38,822 nucleotides of DNA. It comes from Alicyclobacillus sp. Lineage in GTDB: Bacteria > Bacillota > Bacilli > Alicyclobacillales > Alicyclobacillaceae. Position numbers and translations under genes: made by a program. Every line of letters begins with the position of its first letter. Position 1 is the first letter of the stretch. Where the stretch lies: assembly GCA_023511295.1 (NCBI GenBank), contig JAIMBT010000029.1, forward strand, positions 1 to 38,822. Reading direction: 5' to 3'. Shown here piece by piece: positions 1 through 8,671 of the stretch. The notes under the pieces are model-generated. The model was not told the origin of the DNA, did no database searches, and saw nothing but the letters and a program-made list of their open reading frames with translations.

Positions 1-715
1 ATTCTTCAACGCTGTTCCAGTTGGCCCGGGCCAACTGGAAATTCAACGAAAAAGAACTTCTACAACTATGATACGAGGAGGATTCCGTGTAGACGGTCTG
101 TCCCGCTCGATTTTGGATGGTGCCGCCGGGATATTCGGCGACGGCCGCCTGCGCCTGAGCGAGGGTGTAAAACTGAGCCACGCGGTCGCCAGTTTTCGTA
201 TAGACCGTATAGTTGGCCTCTGCGTTCCACACGGTGCCGTCCCACTCGCTGTGCAACTCGAGCGCTAACAGCACCTGCTGGATGTACCAGATGGGGATAA
301 AGGTCGTGGGTTTGCCAGACGAGGGATCTACCGCGACCTGCTTCGGCACGTCCCCGACCAGCGTCCGTCCGTTGATCTCAATCCGTAAAGGCCCCGTTTT
401 TTGGTTCAACGTCGGCAGCGGTTGAACGGTGAACGGTGCTTGAATCTGCCAGGAAGACCCGGTCCATGTGTTCTGGATGTGCATCGCTTTCAGCAACTGC
501 TCGACGTAGAAAAGCGGCATGTAGGTTGTTTTCTGATACGTGAACGCCGCGGGTGCGGACAATGGTTGGCCGTTTTCCTCAATCACCGTCCGACGCATGG
601 ACTGGGTAGCGGCATGACCGACCTCGCTAGGTAAGACCAACCCCGCACCGCAGCCAATCGTCGCCACCCAACCGCCAAACCACTTAATCATCGACCACTT
701 CTGTCGTTCCGACAT
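1..715 (-). CDS. Secreted stalk-domain (copper amine oxidase N-like) protein, 3' end off the window
   Basis: This reading frame is open from the ATG at 715 to the left edge (238 codons), so the C-terminus is missing. An N-terminal basic stretch and hydrophobic segment followed by an AxA site (about residues 9-35) indicate a signal peptide. Two similar segments follow, each of the type TTYMPLFYVEQLL and TTFIPIWYIQQVL about 80 residues apart, which resemble the repeated units of copper-amine-oxidase-N-like stalk domains in Firmicute surface proteins. That family likeness is my recognition, not a search result. A later segment (AQFYTLAQAQAAVAEYPGG) looks like a separate small domain. A purine-rich AAGGCGGGG lies about a dozen bases before the start; a second ATG nine codons in is the alternative start. 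The function is unknown; an envelope or spore-surface role is only an inference. Confidence 0.7.
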   Translation of the reverse strand, partial: MSERQKWSMIKWFGGWVATIGCGAGLVLPSEVGHAATQSMRRTVIEENGQPLSAPAAFTYQKTTYMPLFYVEQLLKAMHIQNTWTGSSWQIQAPFTVQPLPTLNQKTGPLRIEINGRTLVGDVPKQVAVDPSSGKPTTFIPIWYIQQVLLALELHSEWDGTVWNAEANYTVYTKTGDRVAQFYTLAQAQAAVAEYPGGTIQNRAGQTVYTESSSYHSCRSSFSLNFQLARANWNSVEE

Positions 716-1049
716 CTCCCAACCCCGCCTTCAAATATCTTGACGAGCTCGAAAAGATTCGCTTGTCGAGCCTGCGCCGACTCCGTTTCATAGACGGAAT
801 CATTCGTCGATTCGTGACAGGCACAGATGGTTTCCGACAGACCCCGGTAGGCCGCATCCGGTTCGCCAACGGGTTGGCTCACTCGGGACAGAAATCGCCC
901 ATGCCGTCAGTATACTGTGTCGAGTTCCGTTCGACACAAATCTATCCGACCCATCTCCGATTTTGTATACTTGAATCGGCCGTGCATCGGTGAGCGAAGC
1001 ACAAGCACGCGACGCCGCCCAGGGCACGCACGCGCGAGGAGGTCCGGTA
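716..1049. other. Divergent intergenic region
   Basis: This region separates the leftward stalk-domain gene from the rightward coiled-coil gene. Besides the perfect palindrome listed separately, it holds two GTATAC sites (near 910-915 and 965-970) that could be -10 elements on either strand. A leftward open frame of 64 codons (882-688) overlaps the next start but has no ribosome-binding site, so I do not call it a gene. No RNA gene or riboswitch was recognised. Confidence 0.4.
916..938. promoter_or_regulatory. Perfect 8-bp inverted repeat, candidate operator
   Basis: TGTGTCGA and TCGACACA are exact reverse complements separated by seven bases (GTTCCGT). The site sits between two GTATAC motifs and directly upstream, on the minus strand, of a TATACT that could be a -10 element. 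A symmetric site of about 23 bp in a divergent promoter region is typical of a dimeric repressor target. No regulator gene lies next to it and I do not recognise the half-site as that of a known regulator. Confidence 0.45.
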
Positions 1050-2243
1050 ATGCGAACACTGAAAGGGTACCAGGCGCTGGACGTTGCAGCCGAATACCAG
1101 CTAGACCTATACGACCAATCCGAAGGCCGGCACGTCACCCTCGAGGAGGCACGCGCGAAAATCAGTCAGCGGGTAGATCCGGACCGGTTCGTACTCCGCA
1201 ACTGGCCCGACTCGGACCGCGAGGCAGAAGAGGTCGTCCTGCAACTGTTCGAACTGGCCCTCGCGGAGCGCCAATTGTTGGACGCGCGCGTGGAAGACCT
1301 GGCTTCGGAACTGACAGCGGACAACCCTCTCCACCTGCAGGCCGCCGTGTCTGCCGCAGAGCGACTGGCAGACAGAGGCGCGCTGGAGGTCGTGTCCGGG
1401 CGCCGGGAAGACCCGGTGTACCGCCTTCCCGCGACGGTGTATCTGACGGACGCGTTCTTGGACCAACTGCGCAGTGTGGTCTGCGAGGACTGTGCGGACC
1501 TAGATCTGGCGGGCCCCTTCCACAAGTCCTGTCTCGCTTCGCTGATACAGTTTCTCCAAGACGGCAACTTCCGGCTGCGCGACGTGACGGAAGTGCGGGC
1601 GGACGACGGTGCGTCCCGGTTCCAACTCGGCGGTTCGCGCCGGGTGCCAGGACAGCTGTTGGCGAAGACGGTGACGGAGGCGAAGTCGCGGTGGCAATCC
1701 GTGGTGAAGCCGATGCTGCAGCGGACGCGCGACGCACAGTCCCGTGGCGCAGAAGCCTCGACAACCCGTTGGCGGGAGGACGCCTCGCCGCACACCGCCC
1801 CGGATGCGTCGCCCGGCGGTGCGCTGGGCCGCAGCGCCGAACGGCCTCGGCCGGCCACCGCAGAGACGGGTACCTGGTACCCGGAGGACGTGGCAGCCGC
1901 CGGGAATGGGGCGGGCGCGTCAGATTCCGGTACGCCGAACCGTGCCGACTGGACCACCGGTCGGCAACGAGTCACGAAGGAGCAGTTGATCTCGTACCTG
2001 GCGGAGATAGAGATTATCGACGAGAGCGGCGAGATCTCGGCGTTGCGGCGCGAACGCACCGCACTGTCGCAGAAGATAGCTGAGCGGGAACGCGACCTGT
2101 TGCGGCTCGAACGGGAAAAGGCATTCCTCGAGCGGCAGTGCGAAGAGATGAAGCGAGACCTCGACACGCTGGTTGAAGCGATGCAGATTGCCAAGCGACG
2201 CAGCCGCACTGAAACCACGGTCGTCGACGTCGACGAACCGTGA
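1050..2243 (+). CDS. Conserved-looking coiled-coil protein of unknown function
   Basis: The 397-residue product starts at the ATG at 1050, which has a near-perfect GAGGAGGT eight bases upstream; an in-frame GTG at 990 has no such site. Residues 1-240 form an acidic, mostly helical region containing two cysteines in VVCEDCADLDL (around 151-160). Residues about 245-325 are low-complexity and rich in Pro, Ala, Gly, Arg and Thr, as in a flexible linker. The last 75 residues form a strongly heptad-like coiled coil (LRRERTALSQKIAERERDLL and onward) ending in an acidic tail. No signal peptide or membrane segment is visible, so it should be cytoplasmic. I do not recognise the family. The layout (N-terminal domain, disordered linker, C-terminal coiled coil) suggests a scaffolding or multimerising role, which is inference. 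Confidence 0.7.
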   Translation: MRTLKGYQALDVAAEYQLDLYDQSEGRHVTLEEARAKISQRVDPDRFVLRNWPDSDREAEEVVLQLFELALAERQLLDARVEDLASELTADNPLHLQAAVSAAERLADRGALEVVSGRREDPVYRLPATVYLTDAFLDQLRSVVCEDCADLDLAGPFHKSCLASLIQFLQDGNFRLRDVTEVRADDGASRFQLGGSRRVPGQLLAKTVTEAKSRWQSVVKPMLQRTRDAQSRGAEASTTRWREDASPHTAPDASPGGALGRSAERPRPATAETGTWYPEDVAAAGNGAGASDSGTPNRADWTTGRQRVTKEQLISYLAEIEIIDESGEISALRRERTALSQKIAERERDLLRLEREKAFLERQCEEMKRDLDTLVEAMQIAKRRSRTETTVVDVDEP

Positions 2244-2254
2244 CAGAGGCATCG

Positions 2255-2285
2255 CGGGCGGGCCCCCTCGGGCTCGCCCGTTCCC
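2255..2285 (+). terminator. Strong hairpin after the coiled-coil gene
   Basis: An 11-bp GC-rich stem (one G-U pair) closes a CCTC loop twelve bases after the stop codon. The following tail is only TTCCC, so it is a weak intrinsic terminator by sequence but has a very stable stem. It also lies downstream of the convergent small membrane-protein gene. Confidence 0.55.
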
Positions 2286-2371
2286 ATCCCGCAGAGCCGG
2301 CCTCATCGCATCGACCGCGCCGTGCGCCAGTCAAGGAACGGTGAGTCGCGCAGCAGCACCGTCCGTCTTCC

Positions 2372-2638
2372 CTATTCGTCTCGGTCCTCGGGTCCCAACT
2401 CCGCGTCAATCCTGCGTTCAATCTCTTCGTCGGAGAGGTCAAACTCCCGCGCGAATTCTCGTGCGCGGCGGCGCTGTTCATAGTAGTAGGCGCGCAGTTG
2501 CGCCCGCGTTCGCCGGCGGCTGGCCGGGTTTCTCGCACCGGCACGGGACGTGACGCGAAACAGAAGAAAGCTGATGAGGCCAGTCGCGACGAGCATGAGC
2601 AGGCTGACCCACGGTGGTCCGAATCCGAAGGCAATCAA
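2372..2638 (-). CDS. Small single-span membrane protein, TTG start
   Basis: I place the start at the TTG at 2638 because GGAGG lies eight bases before it; the upstream ATG in the same frame has no ribosome-binding site and would add 29 residues unlike a membrane-protein N-terminus. The 88-residue product has one hydrophobic span (about residues 8-27, PPWVSLLMLVATGLISFLLF), followed by a highly basic cytoplasmic segment (RRRTRAQLRAYYYEQRRR) and an acidic C-terminus. The basic flank predicts the C-terminus inside. The family is not recognised. It is convergent with the coiled-coil gene and divergent from the MFS gene. Confidence 0.6.
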   Translation of the reverse strand: MIAFGFGPPWVSLLMLVATGLISFLLFRVTSRAGARNPASRRRTRAQLRAYYYEQRRRAREFAREFDLSDEEIERRIDAELGPEDRDE

Positions 2639-2674
2639 GCGCGTCCCTCCGCGAACGTGTTGGTCTGTCCCCTT

Positions 2675-2704
2675 ATTGTGGCGTACGGCTAAGCCTGGTT
2701 GCAA
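2675..2704 (-). promoter_or_regulatory. Possible sigma-A promoter for the small membrane-protein gene
   Basis: On the minus strand TTGCAA (2699-2704) is followed after 18 bases by CACAAT (2675-2680). Each differs by two bases from consensus. The predicted transcript would start about 30 bases before the TTG start codon. Confidence 0.3.
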
Positions 2705-2757
2705 CCGACTCCCATCGGCAAACAACCTCTATACAGACGAGCGTCCCCGGAGGTAAA

Positions 2758-4014
2758 ATGATTCGAGTACAGGAATTTTCACAAGCCGAAGGTGATACCG
2801 TGCCACTCTGGAAACGCAACCTGTTTGTCTGTTGGTTCGGGTCGTTTGCGACCACTGCCGGCATGAGCCTCATCACCCCGTTCCTGCCACTGTACATTCA
2901 GCAACTCGGCATCCACCAGACGGCTGCCGTCGAAAGCTGGTCCGGGATCGCCTTCGGGGCGACCTTTTTGTTGTCCGCCATCGTCTCTCCCGTATGGGGT
3001 CGATTGGCGGATAAGAAGGGCCGAAAGCTGATGCTGTTGCGGGCGAGCCTCGGGATGGCGGTGATCATCACCGCGATGGGATTCGTGCAGAACGTGTATG
3101 AACTGGTCGGGCTGCGGCTGTTGATGGGGGCCGTGTCGGGGTACATCTCCGCGGCCATCACCATGGTCGCGACACAGACGCCCAAAGAGCATGCGGGCTG
3201 GGCACTCGGAACGCTGTCGACCGGATCTGTCGGGGGGACCCTGTTGGGGCCGCTCATCGGCGGCTGGCTGGCCGAGGCCGTCGGTATCCGCAACGTGTTC
3301 TTCGTCACGGGTGCGCTGATGTTGGCCGCCTTTCTCGCGTCGCTCCTCTACGTGAAGGAGCGGTTCCAACCCACCCAGCAAGCGAGTTCGTCGTTTCGCG
3401 AGGTGTGGAAGCTGGTTCCGAACCCGGGCATGGTCATCTCGATGTTCGTCACGACGTTCGTCTTGCAACTGGCGAACATGTCGATTCAGCCGATTGTCAC
3501 AGTGTACGTGCAGCAACTCTCTGGCAACAGCCAGCACGTCGCCCTCATCGCCGGCGTCGTCGTCGCGGCCGGGGGGCTCGCGAACGTACTGGCCGCCCCT
3601 CGGCTGGGCAAGCTCTCTGACAAGATTGGGGCCCAGAAGGTGTTGTTGGTGGCTCTCGTGGTCGCCGGCCTGTTGTTCATCCCGCAGGCGTTCGTGCACA
3701 CGCCGTGGCAGTTGATGGGGTTGCGTTTCCTGTTGGGGATTGCGATGGCGGGACTGTTGCCGTCGGTCAACACCTTGGTGAAACGCAGCGCGCCAAACGA
3801 GATTGCCGGCCGCGTGTTCGGATACAACCAGTCGTTTCAGTACCTTGGAAACTTAGGCGGCTCCATCCTCGGCGGTCAGATGGCGGCTGCGCTCGGCATC
3901 CAGTCGGTGTTCTTCTCTACCGCCTTCCTGCTGTTGCTGAACGCCGTGTGGTTCTACAGTTCACAGCGACGACACACCGGCGGGCGGCGGCTCGCGACCT
4001 CGACCTCCGCGTAA
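2758..4014 (+). CDS. MFS drug-type exporter (DHA1/MdtG-like)
   Basis: The 418-residue product has the twelve hydrophobic segments of the major facilitator superfamily. The loop motif between segments 2 and 3 is clear (SPVWGRLADKKGRKLM, about residues 79-94), and a second-half counterpart (APRLGKLSDKIGAQKV) follows. The opening VCWFGSFATTAGMSLITPFLPLY pattern is typical of the MdtG/YttB multidrug-type branch, which exports small molecules with proton antiport. The substrate cannot be deduced. CCGGAGGTAAA precedes the ATG at 2758; a GTG at 2800 is a weaker alternative. It is a monocistronic unit, convergent with corA. The overall MFS call is firm, the subfamily tentative. Confidence 0.9.
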   Translation: MIRVQEFSQAEGDTVPLWKRNLFVCWFGSFATTAGMSLITPFLPLYIQQLGIHQTAAVESWSGIAFGATFLLSAIVSPVWGRLADKKGRKLMLLRASLGMAVIITAMGFVQNVYELVGLRLLMGAVSGYISAAITMVATQTPKEHAGWALGTLSTGSVGGTLLGPLIGGWLAEAVGIRNVFFVTGALMLAAFLASLLYVKERFQPTQQASSSFREVWKLVPNPGMVISMFVTTFVLQLANMSIQPIVTVYVQQLSGNSQHVALIAGVVVAAGGLANVLAAPRLGKLSDKIGAQKVLLVALVVAGLLFIPQAFVHTPWQLMGLRFLLGIAMAGLLPSVNTLVKRSAPNEIAGRVFGYNQSFQYLGNLGGSILGGQMAAALGIQSVFFSTAFLLLLNAVWFYSSQRRHTGGRRLATSTSA

Positions 4015-4068
4015 CCCAACCGGACGGAAGGAGGACGCCCGAGACCCGCGGGCGCCGCGCGACACCGT

Positions 4069-5040
4069 TCACAGCCACTTGCGCCGTCGAAACACATACA
4101 GCATGACCACTGTCAACAACACCATCACAAGGGCGACCATGCCGGTACCCCACCACGATTTCTGCATCGGCAGGGGCACGTTCATGCCAAAAATGCCGGT
4201 GATGAACGTGAGCGATGCCGTGAGCGTCGTGATGACCGTCAACACCCGCATCGTCTCATTGGTCTTCGCGGTTCCGAGCGATGAGTACGTCGCCAAGGCG
4301 CCGGATGTCAAGTCGTCGAACACCTCGATGGAGTCGGAAATTCGCTCCAGGTGGTCTGTCAAATCCATGTAGTACGGCTGGTTCTCGTGTCGCACCTCAA
4401 ACGAGTGAATGGTGCCGACGCGCGCGAAAATACGCCGTTGCGGCTGCACGACTCGACGCAACAGGACAATCGTCTTGCGCAAGGCGAGGAACTCCTCGGT
4501 GATGGCCAGCGCTGGGTGCTCGTACATCTCATCCTCGAGTTCGTCAATCCGAACCGCAATCCGGTCCATAATCGGGAAATACGTATCCGTGATACCGTCG
4601 ACGATGGCGTACAGCAGGTAATCGCCGCCACGCGTCATGTAGTACGGGTCATGCAAGGACCGGGCCGCGATGCGCCCGACGGACGGAATGGGGTTCTTGT
4701 GGACCGTTACGATGAAGTTCCGGCTGAGGAACACGTTCAGCTGCTCGCTGGTGATCTCGTTGTCGCTCTCCTCATCGTACTTCAGCGCGTGAAACTCGAA
4801 AAAATAGTATCCGTCGTAGCGGTCCACCTTGGAGCGCTGTGACTCGTGGATACAGTCCTCAACCGCCAACGGGTGAAACCCAAAGACGTCGGCGACCGCC
4901 TTTATCTCGTAGGGGCTCCAGTTGTAAATGTCAATCCACAGCAGACTGTCCTCGTGTTGTATCATCTCGCTGACCCGGTTGAGGTCCACGTCATGCACCA
5001 TGCGGTTCTCTCGCGCATCGTAGTAATAGGTCTTGATCAC
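4069..5040 (-). CDS. corA: CorA family magnesium/cobalt transporter
   Basis: The 323-residue product has the CorA layout: a large N-terminal cytoplasmic domain, a long charged stalk helix, and two C-terminal membrane helices. The signature GMN sits at residues 285-287 at the end of the first helix (FGMNVP), and the second helix ends in a basic RRRKWL tail. CorA proteins are pentameric channels for Mg2+ (also Co2+ and Ni2+) in the cytoplasmic membrane. The start is a GTG with GAGGAGGGG seven bases upstream. The gene is divergent from the O-methyltransferase gene across about 250 bp and convergent with the MFS gene. Confidence 0.95.
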   Translation of the reverse strand: MIKTYYYDARENRMVHDVDLNRVSEMIQHEDSLLWIDIYNWSPYEIKAVADVFGFHPLAVEDCIHESQRSKVDRYDGYYFFEFHALKYDEESDNEITSEQLNVFLSRNFIVTVHKNPIPSVGRIAARSLHDPYYMTRGGDYLLYAIVDGITDTYFPIMDRIAVRIDELEDEMYEHPALAITEEFLALRKTIVLLRRVVQPQRRIFARVGTIHSFEVRHENQPYYMDLTDHLERISDSIEVFDDLTSGALATYSSLGTAKTNETMRVLTVITTLTASLTFITGIFGMNVPLPMQKSWWGTGMVALVMVLLTVVMLYVFRRRKWL

Positions 5041-5289
5041 CGCGAACCCCTCCTCGTCCGACGGATGTCTGCCTGTCGTGGGTGGAACAACCTGAGTGTA
5101 CTTGCCGGAGGGCCCGTCGACAAGTCACCCAAGCCGCCCCGATGGGCCCCAGCGCGGCCGAGGAACCGCCGGTGGCCGACGCCACTCCGTTCAGTGTACC
5201 ATCGAGAGGTGGGCCGCGGCCGTTGCAGCCGCCGGGACCGGTGTCCAACCGCAGACGTCGACCATCCACGCCGGGAAGGAGGCTGTGCC

Positions 5290-5955
5290 GTGGAACTTCA
5301 GGATTACATTTCGTCGCAGTTCGTGCGGCCCGATTCCGTTCGGGATGACGTGATGGCGCAGATCCGCGAACAGGGGATGCCGGAGATCTCCGTTCCGCCG
5401 GAGGTGGGACAGTTCCTCACCCTGCTCGTCCGCGTGTCGGGCGCGGAGCAGTTGCTCGAAGTGGGCACACTGGGCGGCTACAGTGCGATTTGCCTGCTGC
5501 GAGGAACCCGTCACAGCCGTCCATCCGCTCACCTCACGTCGCTCGAACTGAAACCCGAGTTTGCATCGGTTGCGAAGGCCAACCTGGCAGCCGCGGGGTA
5601 TGGGGACCGGGTCACCATTCGCGTGGGACCGGCGCTGGACAGCTTACAAGCCCTGGTCGAGGAAGGTGCCCGTTTCGACTTCTTTCTGATTGATGCGGAC
5701 AAAGGCAACTACATCCGCTACCTGGAATACGCCGTCCAGTTGGCGAACCCCGGCGCGGTCATTGTGGCGGACAACGCCCTGCGCGGGGGCAGAGTGTTGC
5801 GCGAGACCGATACCGCACCTTCGACGGTGGCGCTGCGGGCGTTCAACCATCTCGCTGCCTCCCACCCCCGCCTCGACGCGATGTTGCTCCCGCTCGGCGA
5901 CGGCCTGGTTGTCGCACAGGTGCTGCCGGGGTCGGAAGGCGGTGTAAGGCCGTGA
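5290..5955 (+). CDS. SAM-dependent O-methyltransferase (family 3, COMT/TrmR-like)
   Basis: The 221-residue product has the class I methyltransferase fold: motif I EVGTLGGYSA (about residues 57-66) for SAM binding, an acidic SLELKPEF strand, and LIDADKGNY (about 132-140), where this family binds a divalent metal. The GTG start at 5290 is fixed by GGAAGGAGG seven bases upstream; the frame stays open far upstream but that part is non-coding. Family members methylate catechol-type hydroxyls, and the Bacillus relative TrmR (YrrM) methylates 5-hydroxyuridine in tRNA. The sequence does not decide between these. The stop overlaps the start of the next gene by four bases, so the two are translationally coupled. 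Confidence 0.88.
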   Translation: MELQDYISSQFVRPDSVRDDVMAQIREQGMPEISVPPEVGQFLTLLVRVSGAEQLLEVGTLGGYSAICLLRGTRHSRPSAHLTSLELKPEFASVAKANLAAAGYGDRVTIRVGPALDSLQALVEEGARFDFFLIDADKGNYIRYLEYAVQLANPGAVIVADNALRGGRVLRETDTAPSTVALRAFNHLAASHPRLDAMLLPLGDGLVVAQVLPGSEGGVRP

Positions 5956-7250
5956 CCGCGAACACCCCACCCAGCGCCCCGGACCTACCATCTGCCGTGA
6001 CCGTTCCGGCGAAGCAGCGGCGCGGCACCGTCTGGCTCGCAGTCGGCATCGTTTTGGTCGCCTTCAACATGCGAGCGGGCATCACCTGTGTCGGGCCTGT
6101 GCTCGGTTCGATTCAGTCCGGACTGCAATTGTCGAACGGAGTGGCCGGGATGCTCACGACCGTGCCGCTCCTTGCCTTCGGCGCGCTCTCGCCGCTCGCC
6201 CCTCGCATGGGCGAACGGTTCGGACGAACGCGCGCCGTCGCCGTGGGACTCCTGGCGATTGGCCTCGGCGCCCTCATCCGCGTTCTCGGCGGGACCGCAG
6301 CACTCCTCGTCGGGACCGTCGTCTTAGGGCTCGGCGTCGCCCTGTGCAACGTGCTCCTGCCGGCACTCGTCAAGGAGCGGTTTCCGGCGCAGGTCGGCCT
6401 GATGACGAGCACCTATTCGACGGCCATGGGCCTGTTCGCCGCCATCGCATCCGGCGTGAGCGTCCCCTTGGCAGACGGTCTCGGCCTGGGTTGGCGGGGG
6501 GCCCTTTCCGTCTGGGGAGGCCTTGCGCTCGTCGCCATCGGCGCTTGGCTGCCGCAGGTGCGAAGCTCAAAAGCCGCGGGCGAGCGGGCCAACGCCACAC
6601 CAGGGGACGTCTGGGTATTGGCGTCGACGGAAACGAAGCCGTCGCGCGATGTCTGGACGGCTGCATTAGCGTGGCAGGTCACGCTGTTCATGGGCCTCCA
6701 GTCGTTGCTCTTCTTCAGCCTGGTCACCTGGTTGCCGACACTCTTGCGGACCAAGGGGGTCGCTCCCGGCCTCGCCGGCTGGCTGCTGTTCGGTGTGCAG
6801 TTGGTGGGACTCCCCGCCACTTTTGTGGCACCCATCCTGGCGGACCGCATGCGCACACAGCGCAGCCTGGTCGCGGCGATTGCAGGTCTGTACGGCGCCG
6901 GGCTGGCGCTCCTGCAATGGGCCGAGGCCCTCGCGCCGCTGGTGTTGGCCTGCATCCTCGTCGGCCTGGCACAAGGGGCGTCCATCAGCCTGTCGCTGAC
7001 CCTGCTCGGCCTGCGCTCGTCGAACGCCGTACAGGCTGCGGAACTGTCGGGGATGGCTCAGTCCGTGGGTTACCTGCTCGCCGCCTCCGGCCCCCTCTTG
7101 GTCGGTCTCCTGAACGACGCGAGCCGAGGCTGGAGCGTGCCGCTTTGGTTTCTCATCGCCGTGGACGCGGTGTTGCTGATGGCCGGACTCGGGGCGGGGC
7201 GGGATCAAAAAATCGGACAGGTCCACGCTCGGCACCCGTCTGTGCGATAA
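5952..7250 (+). CDS. CynX/NimT-type MFS permease
   Basis: The 432-residue protein has twelve hydrophobic segments. The N-terminal pattern FNMRAGITCVGPVLGSI followed by LLAFGALSPLAPRMGERFG is characteristic of the CynX/NimT (cyanate or 2-nitroimidazole) branch of the major facilitator superfamily. Substrates in this branch are small anions or drugs; none can be assigned here. The start codon is a GTG that overlaps the methyltransferase stop (GTGA), so expression is probably coupled to it. tyrS begins 64 bases after the stop. Confidence 0.87.
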   Translation: MTANTPPSAPDLPSAVTVPAKQRRGTVWLAVGIVLVAFNMRAGITCVGPVLGSIQSGLQLSNGVAGMLTTVPLLAFGALSPLAPRMGERFGRTRAVAVGLLAIGLGALIRVLGGTAALLVGTVVLGLGVALCNVLLPALVKERFPAQVGLMTSTYSTAMGLFAAIASGVSVPLADGLGLGWRGALSVWGGLALVAIGAWLPQVRSSKAAGERANATPGDVWVLASTETKPSRDVWTAALAWQVTLFMGLQSLLFFSLVTWLPTLLRTKGVAPGLAGWLLFGVQLVGLPATFVAPILADRMRTQRSLVAAIAGLYGAGLALLQWAEALAPLVLACILVGLAQGASISLSLTLLGLRSSNAVQAAELSGMAQSVGYLLAASGPLLVGLLNDASRGWSVPLWFLIAVDAVLLMAGLGAGRDQKIGQVHARHPSVR

Positions 7251-7314
7251 TGGCCCTACGGATACACCTGTGCGCTTTGCGAAGGCGGAGCGCAGACGCG
7301 AGAGGAGACCGTCG

Positions 7315-8574
7315 ATGAACATTCTCGAAGACCTGGAGTTTCGCGGGTTATTATTTCAGTGCAGTGCCCGCGAGGAATTGGAGCGAAAGTTGGCGGAGGG
7401 GCCGGTGCGCTTGTACATCGGATTTGACCCGACCGCAGACAGCCTGCACATCGGCAGCCTCTTGCCGATTCTCACCCTCCGCCGGTTTCAGCTGGCCGGA
7501 CATCGGCCGATTGCCCTCGTCGGCGGCGCCACAGGGCTGATTGGCGACCCGAGCGGGCGCAAACAAGAGCGCCAATTGAACGATCTCGAGACGGTCGCAG
7601 GCTGGACGCGCAAGATTCAAGGCCAATTGTCCCGGTTCCTGGACTTCGACCACCCGGACACGGGCGCTATCGCGGTGAACAACCTGGATTGGACCGCAGA
7701 TCTCGACGTCATCACGTTTCTGCGCGACGTGGGCAAGCACTTCAGCGTCAATACCATGTTGGCGCGGGAATCGGTCGCAACGCGGCTGGAAGGCGGAATC
7801 TCGTTCACCGAGTTCAGCTATATGCTGCTGCAGGCCCACGACTTCCTGGAGCTCTACCGACGGCATGGATGCACCCTGCAAGTGGGCGGTTCGGACCAAT
7901 GGGGCAATATCGTCGGGGGCATTGACCTCATTCGCCGCGTCGCCGGCGAACAGGTATATGGGCTCACGGTCCCGCTCGTCACAAAGGCGGACGGGACAAA
8001 GTTCGGCAAGACGGAGTCCGGGGCTGTGTGGCTCGACGCGGAGAAGACGTCCGTGTACCAGTTTTACCAGTTCTGGCTGAACACACCGGACGCCGACGTG
8101 GTGAAGTTCCTCAAGTACTTCACCTTCCTCACGCCGGAGGAGATTGCGGACCTCGAACAATCCGTCGAGACAGATCCCGGTTCGCGACGCGCCCAGCGCA
8201 CACTCGCGGAGCAGGTCACCACGCTCGTCCACGGCGCTGCGGCGACAGCCCGCGCCGTCCACCTGTCACAGGTGCTGTTCAGCGGCGAGGTTCAGGACCT
8301 CACCGCGGCCGAGTTGTCCGAGGTGTTCGCGGATGTCCCGTCGGCCACGATCTCCGCGAGCGAGGGGCTCGATATCGTGACGCTGCTGCTCGCGAGCGGC
8401 GCATGCCCATCGAAGCGACAAGCGCGGGAAGACATCGCGAGCGGGGCCATCTCCGTGAACGGCGTCCGGGTCACCGACGTGGAGCGGGTATTCGGAGCGC
8501 ACGACCTTCTGGCGGACGCTTTCCTCGTCATCCGCCGCGGCAAGAAACGGTACTTCCTGCTGAAGGTGGAGTAA
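7315..8574 (+). CDS. tyrS: Tyrosyl-tRNA synthetase
   Basis: The enzyme charges tRNA-Tyr with tyrosine using ATP in the cytoplasm. The 419-residue length matches bacterial TyrRS. The class I signatures are present: HIGS at residues 45-48 after YIGFDPTADSL, and the second motif as KFGKT at 229-233. The tyrosine pocket segment GGSDQWGNI is also present. A C-terminal S4 RNA-binding domain covers roughly residues 350-419. The ATG at 7315 has AGAGGAGA upstream; the frame extends upstream without a better start. Only 64 bases separate it from the permease gene, which leaves no room for the T-box leader that usually precedes tyrS in Firmicutes. Confidence 0.97.
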   Translation: MNILEDLEFRGLLFQCSAREELERKLAEGPVRLYIGFDPTADSLHIGSLLPILTLRRFQLAGHRPIALVGGATGLIGDPSGRKQERQLNDLETVAGWTRKIQGQLSRFLDFDHPDTGAIAVNNLDWTADLDVITFLRDVGKHFSVNTMLARESVATRLEGGISFTEFSYMLLQAHDFLELYRRHGCTLQVGGSDQWGNIVGGIDLIRRVAGEQVYGLTVPLVTKADGTKFGKTESGAVWLDAEKTSVYQFYQFWLNTPDADVVKFLKYFTFLTPEEIADLEQSVETDPGSRRAQRTLAEQVTTLVHGAAATARAVHLSQVLFSGEVQDLTAAELSEVFADVPSATISASEGLDIVTLLLASGACPSKRQAREDIASGAISVNGVRVTDVERVFGAHDLLADAFLVIRRGKKRYFLLKVE

Positions 8575-8589
8575 CCCTATAGGCGCGGT

Positions 8590-8612
8590 CCGCGCGGCTC
8601 CATGCCGCGCGG
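8590..8612 (+). terminator. GC hairpin after tyrS
   Basis: Two copies of CCGCGCGG enclose a seven-base loop 15 bases after the tyrS stop. There is no T-run, so termination is only likely from the stem strength and position. Confidence 0.4.
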
Positions 8613-8671
8613 CCGAAGCCGCGCTCGTTCCGAACACCGATTTCGTCATCTTCTGCTCCGCCCCTCGCCCC

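Noticed and set aside
688-882. 64-codon minus-strand frame upstream of the stalk-domain gene
   Set aside because: It has a GTG start without a ribosome-binding site, overlaps the next gene in another frame, and resembles no known family.
4846-5289. N-terminal extension of the O-methyltransferase
   Set aside because: The frame is open but overlaps corA on the other strand, and the GTG at 5290 has a strong ribosome-binding site exactly where the methyltransferase fold begins.
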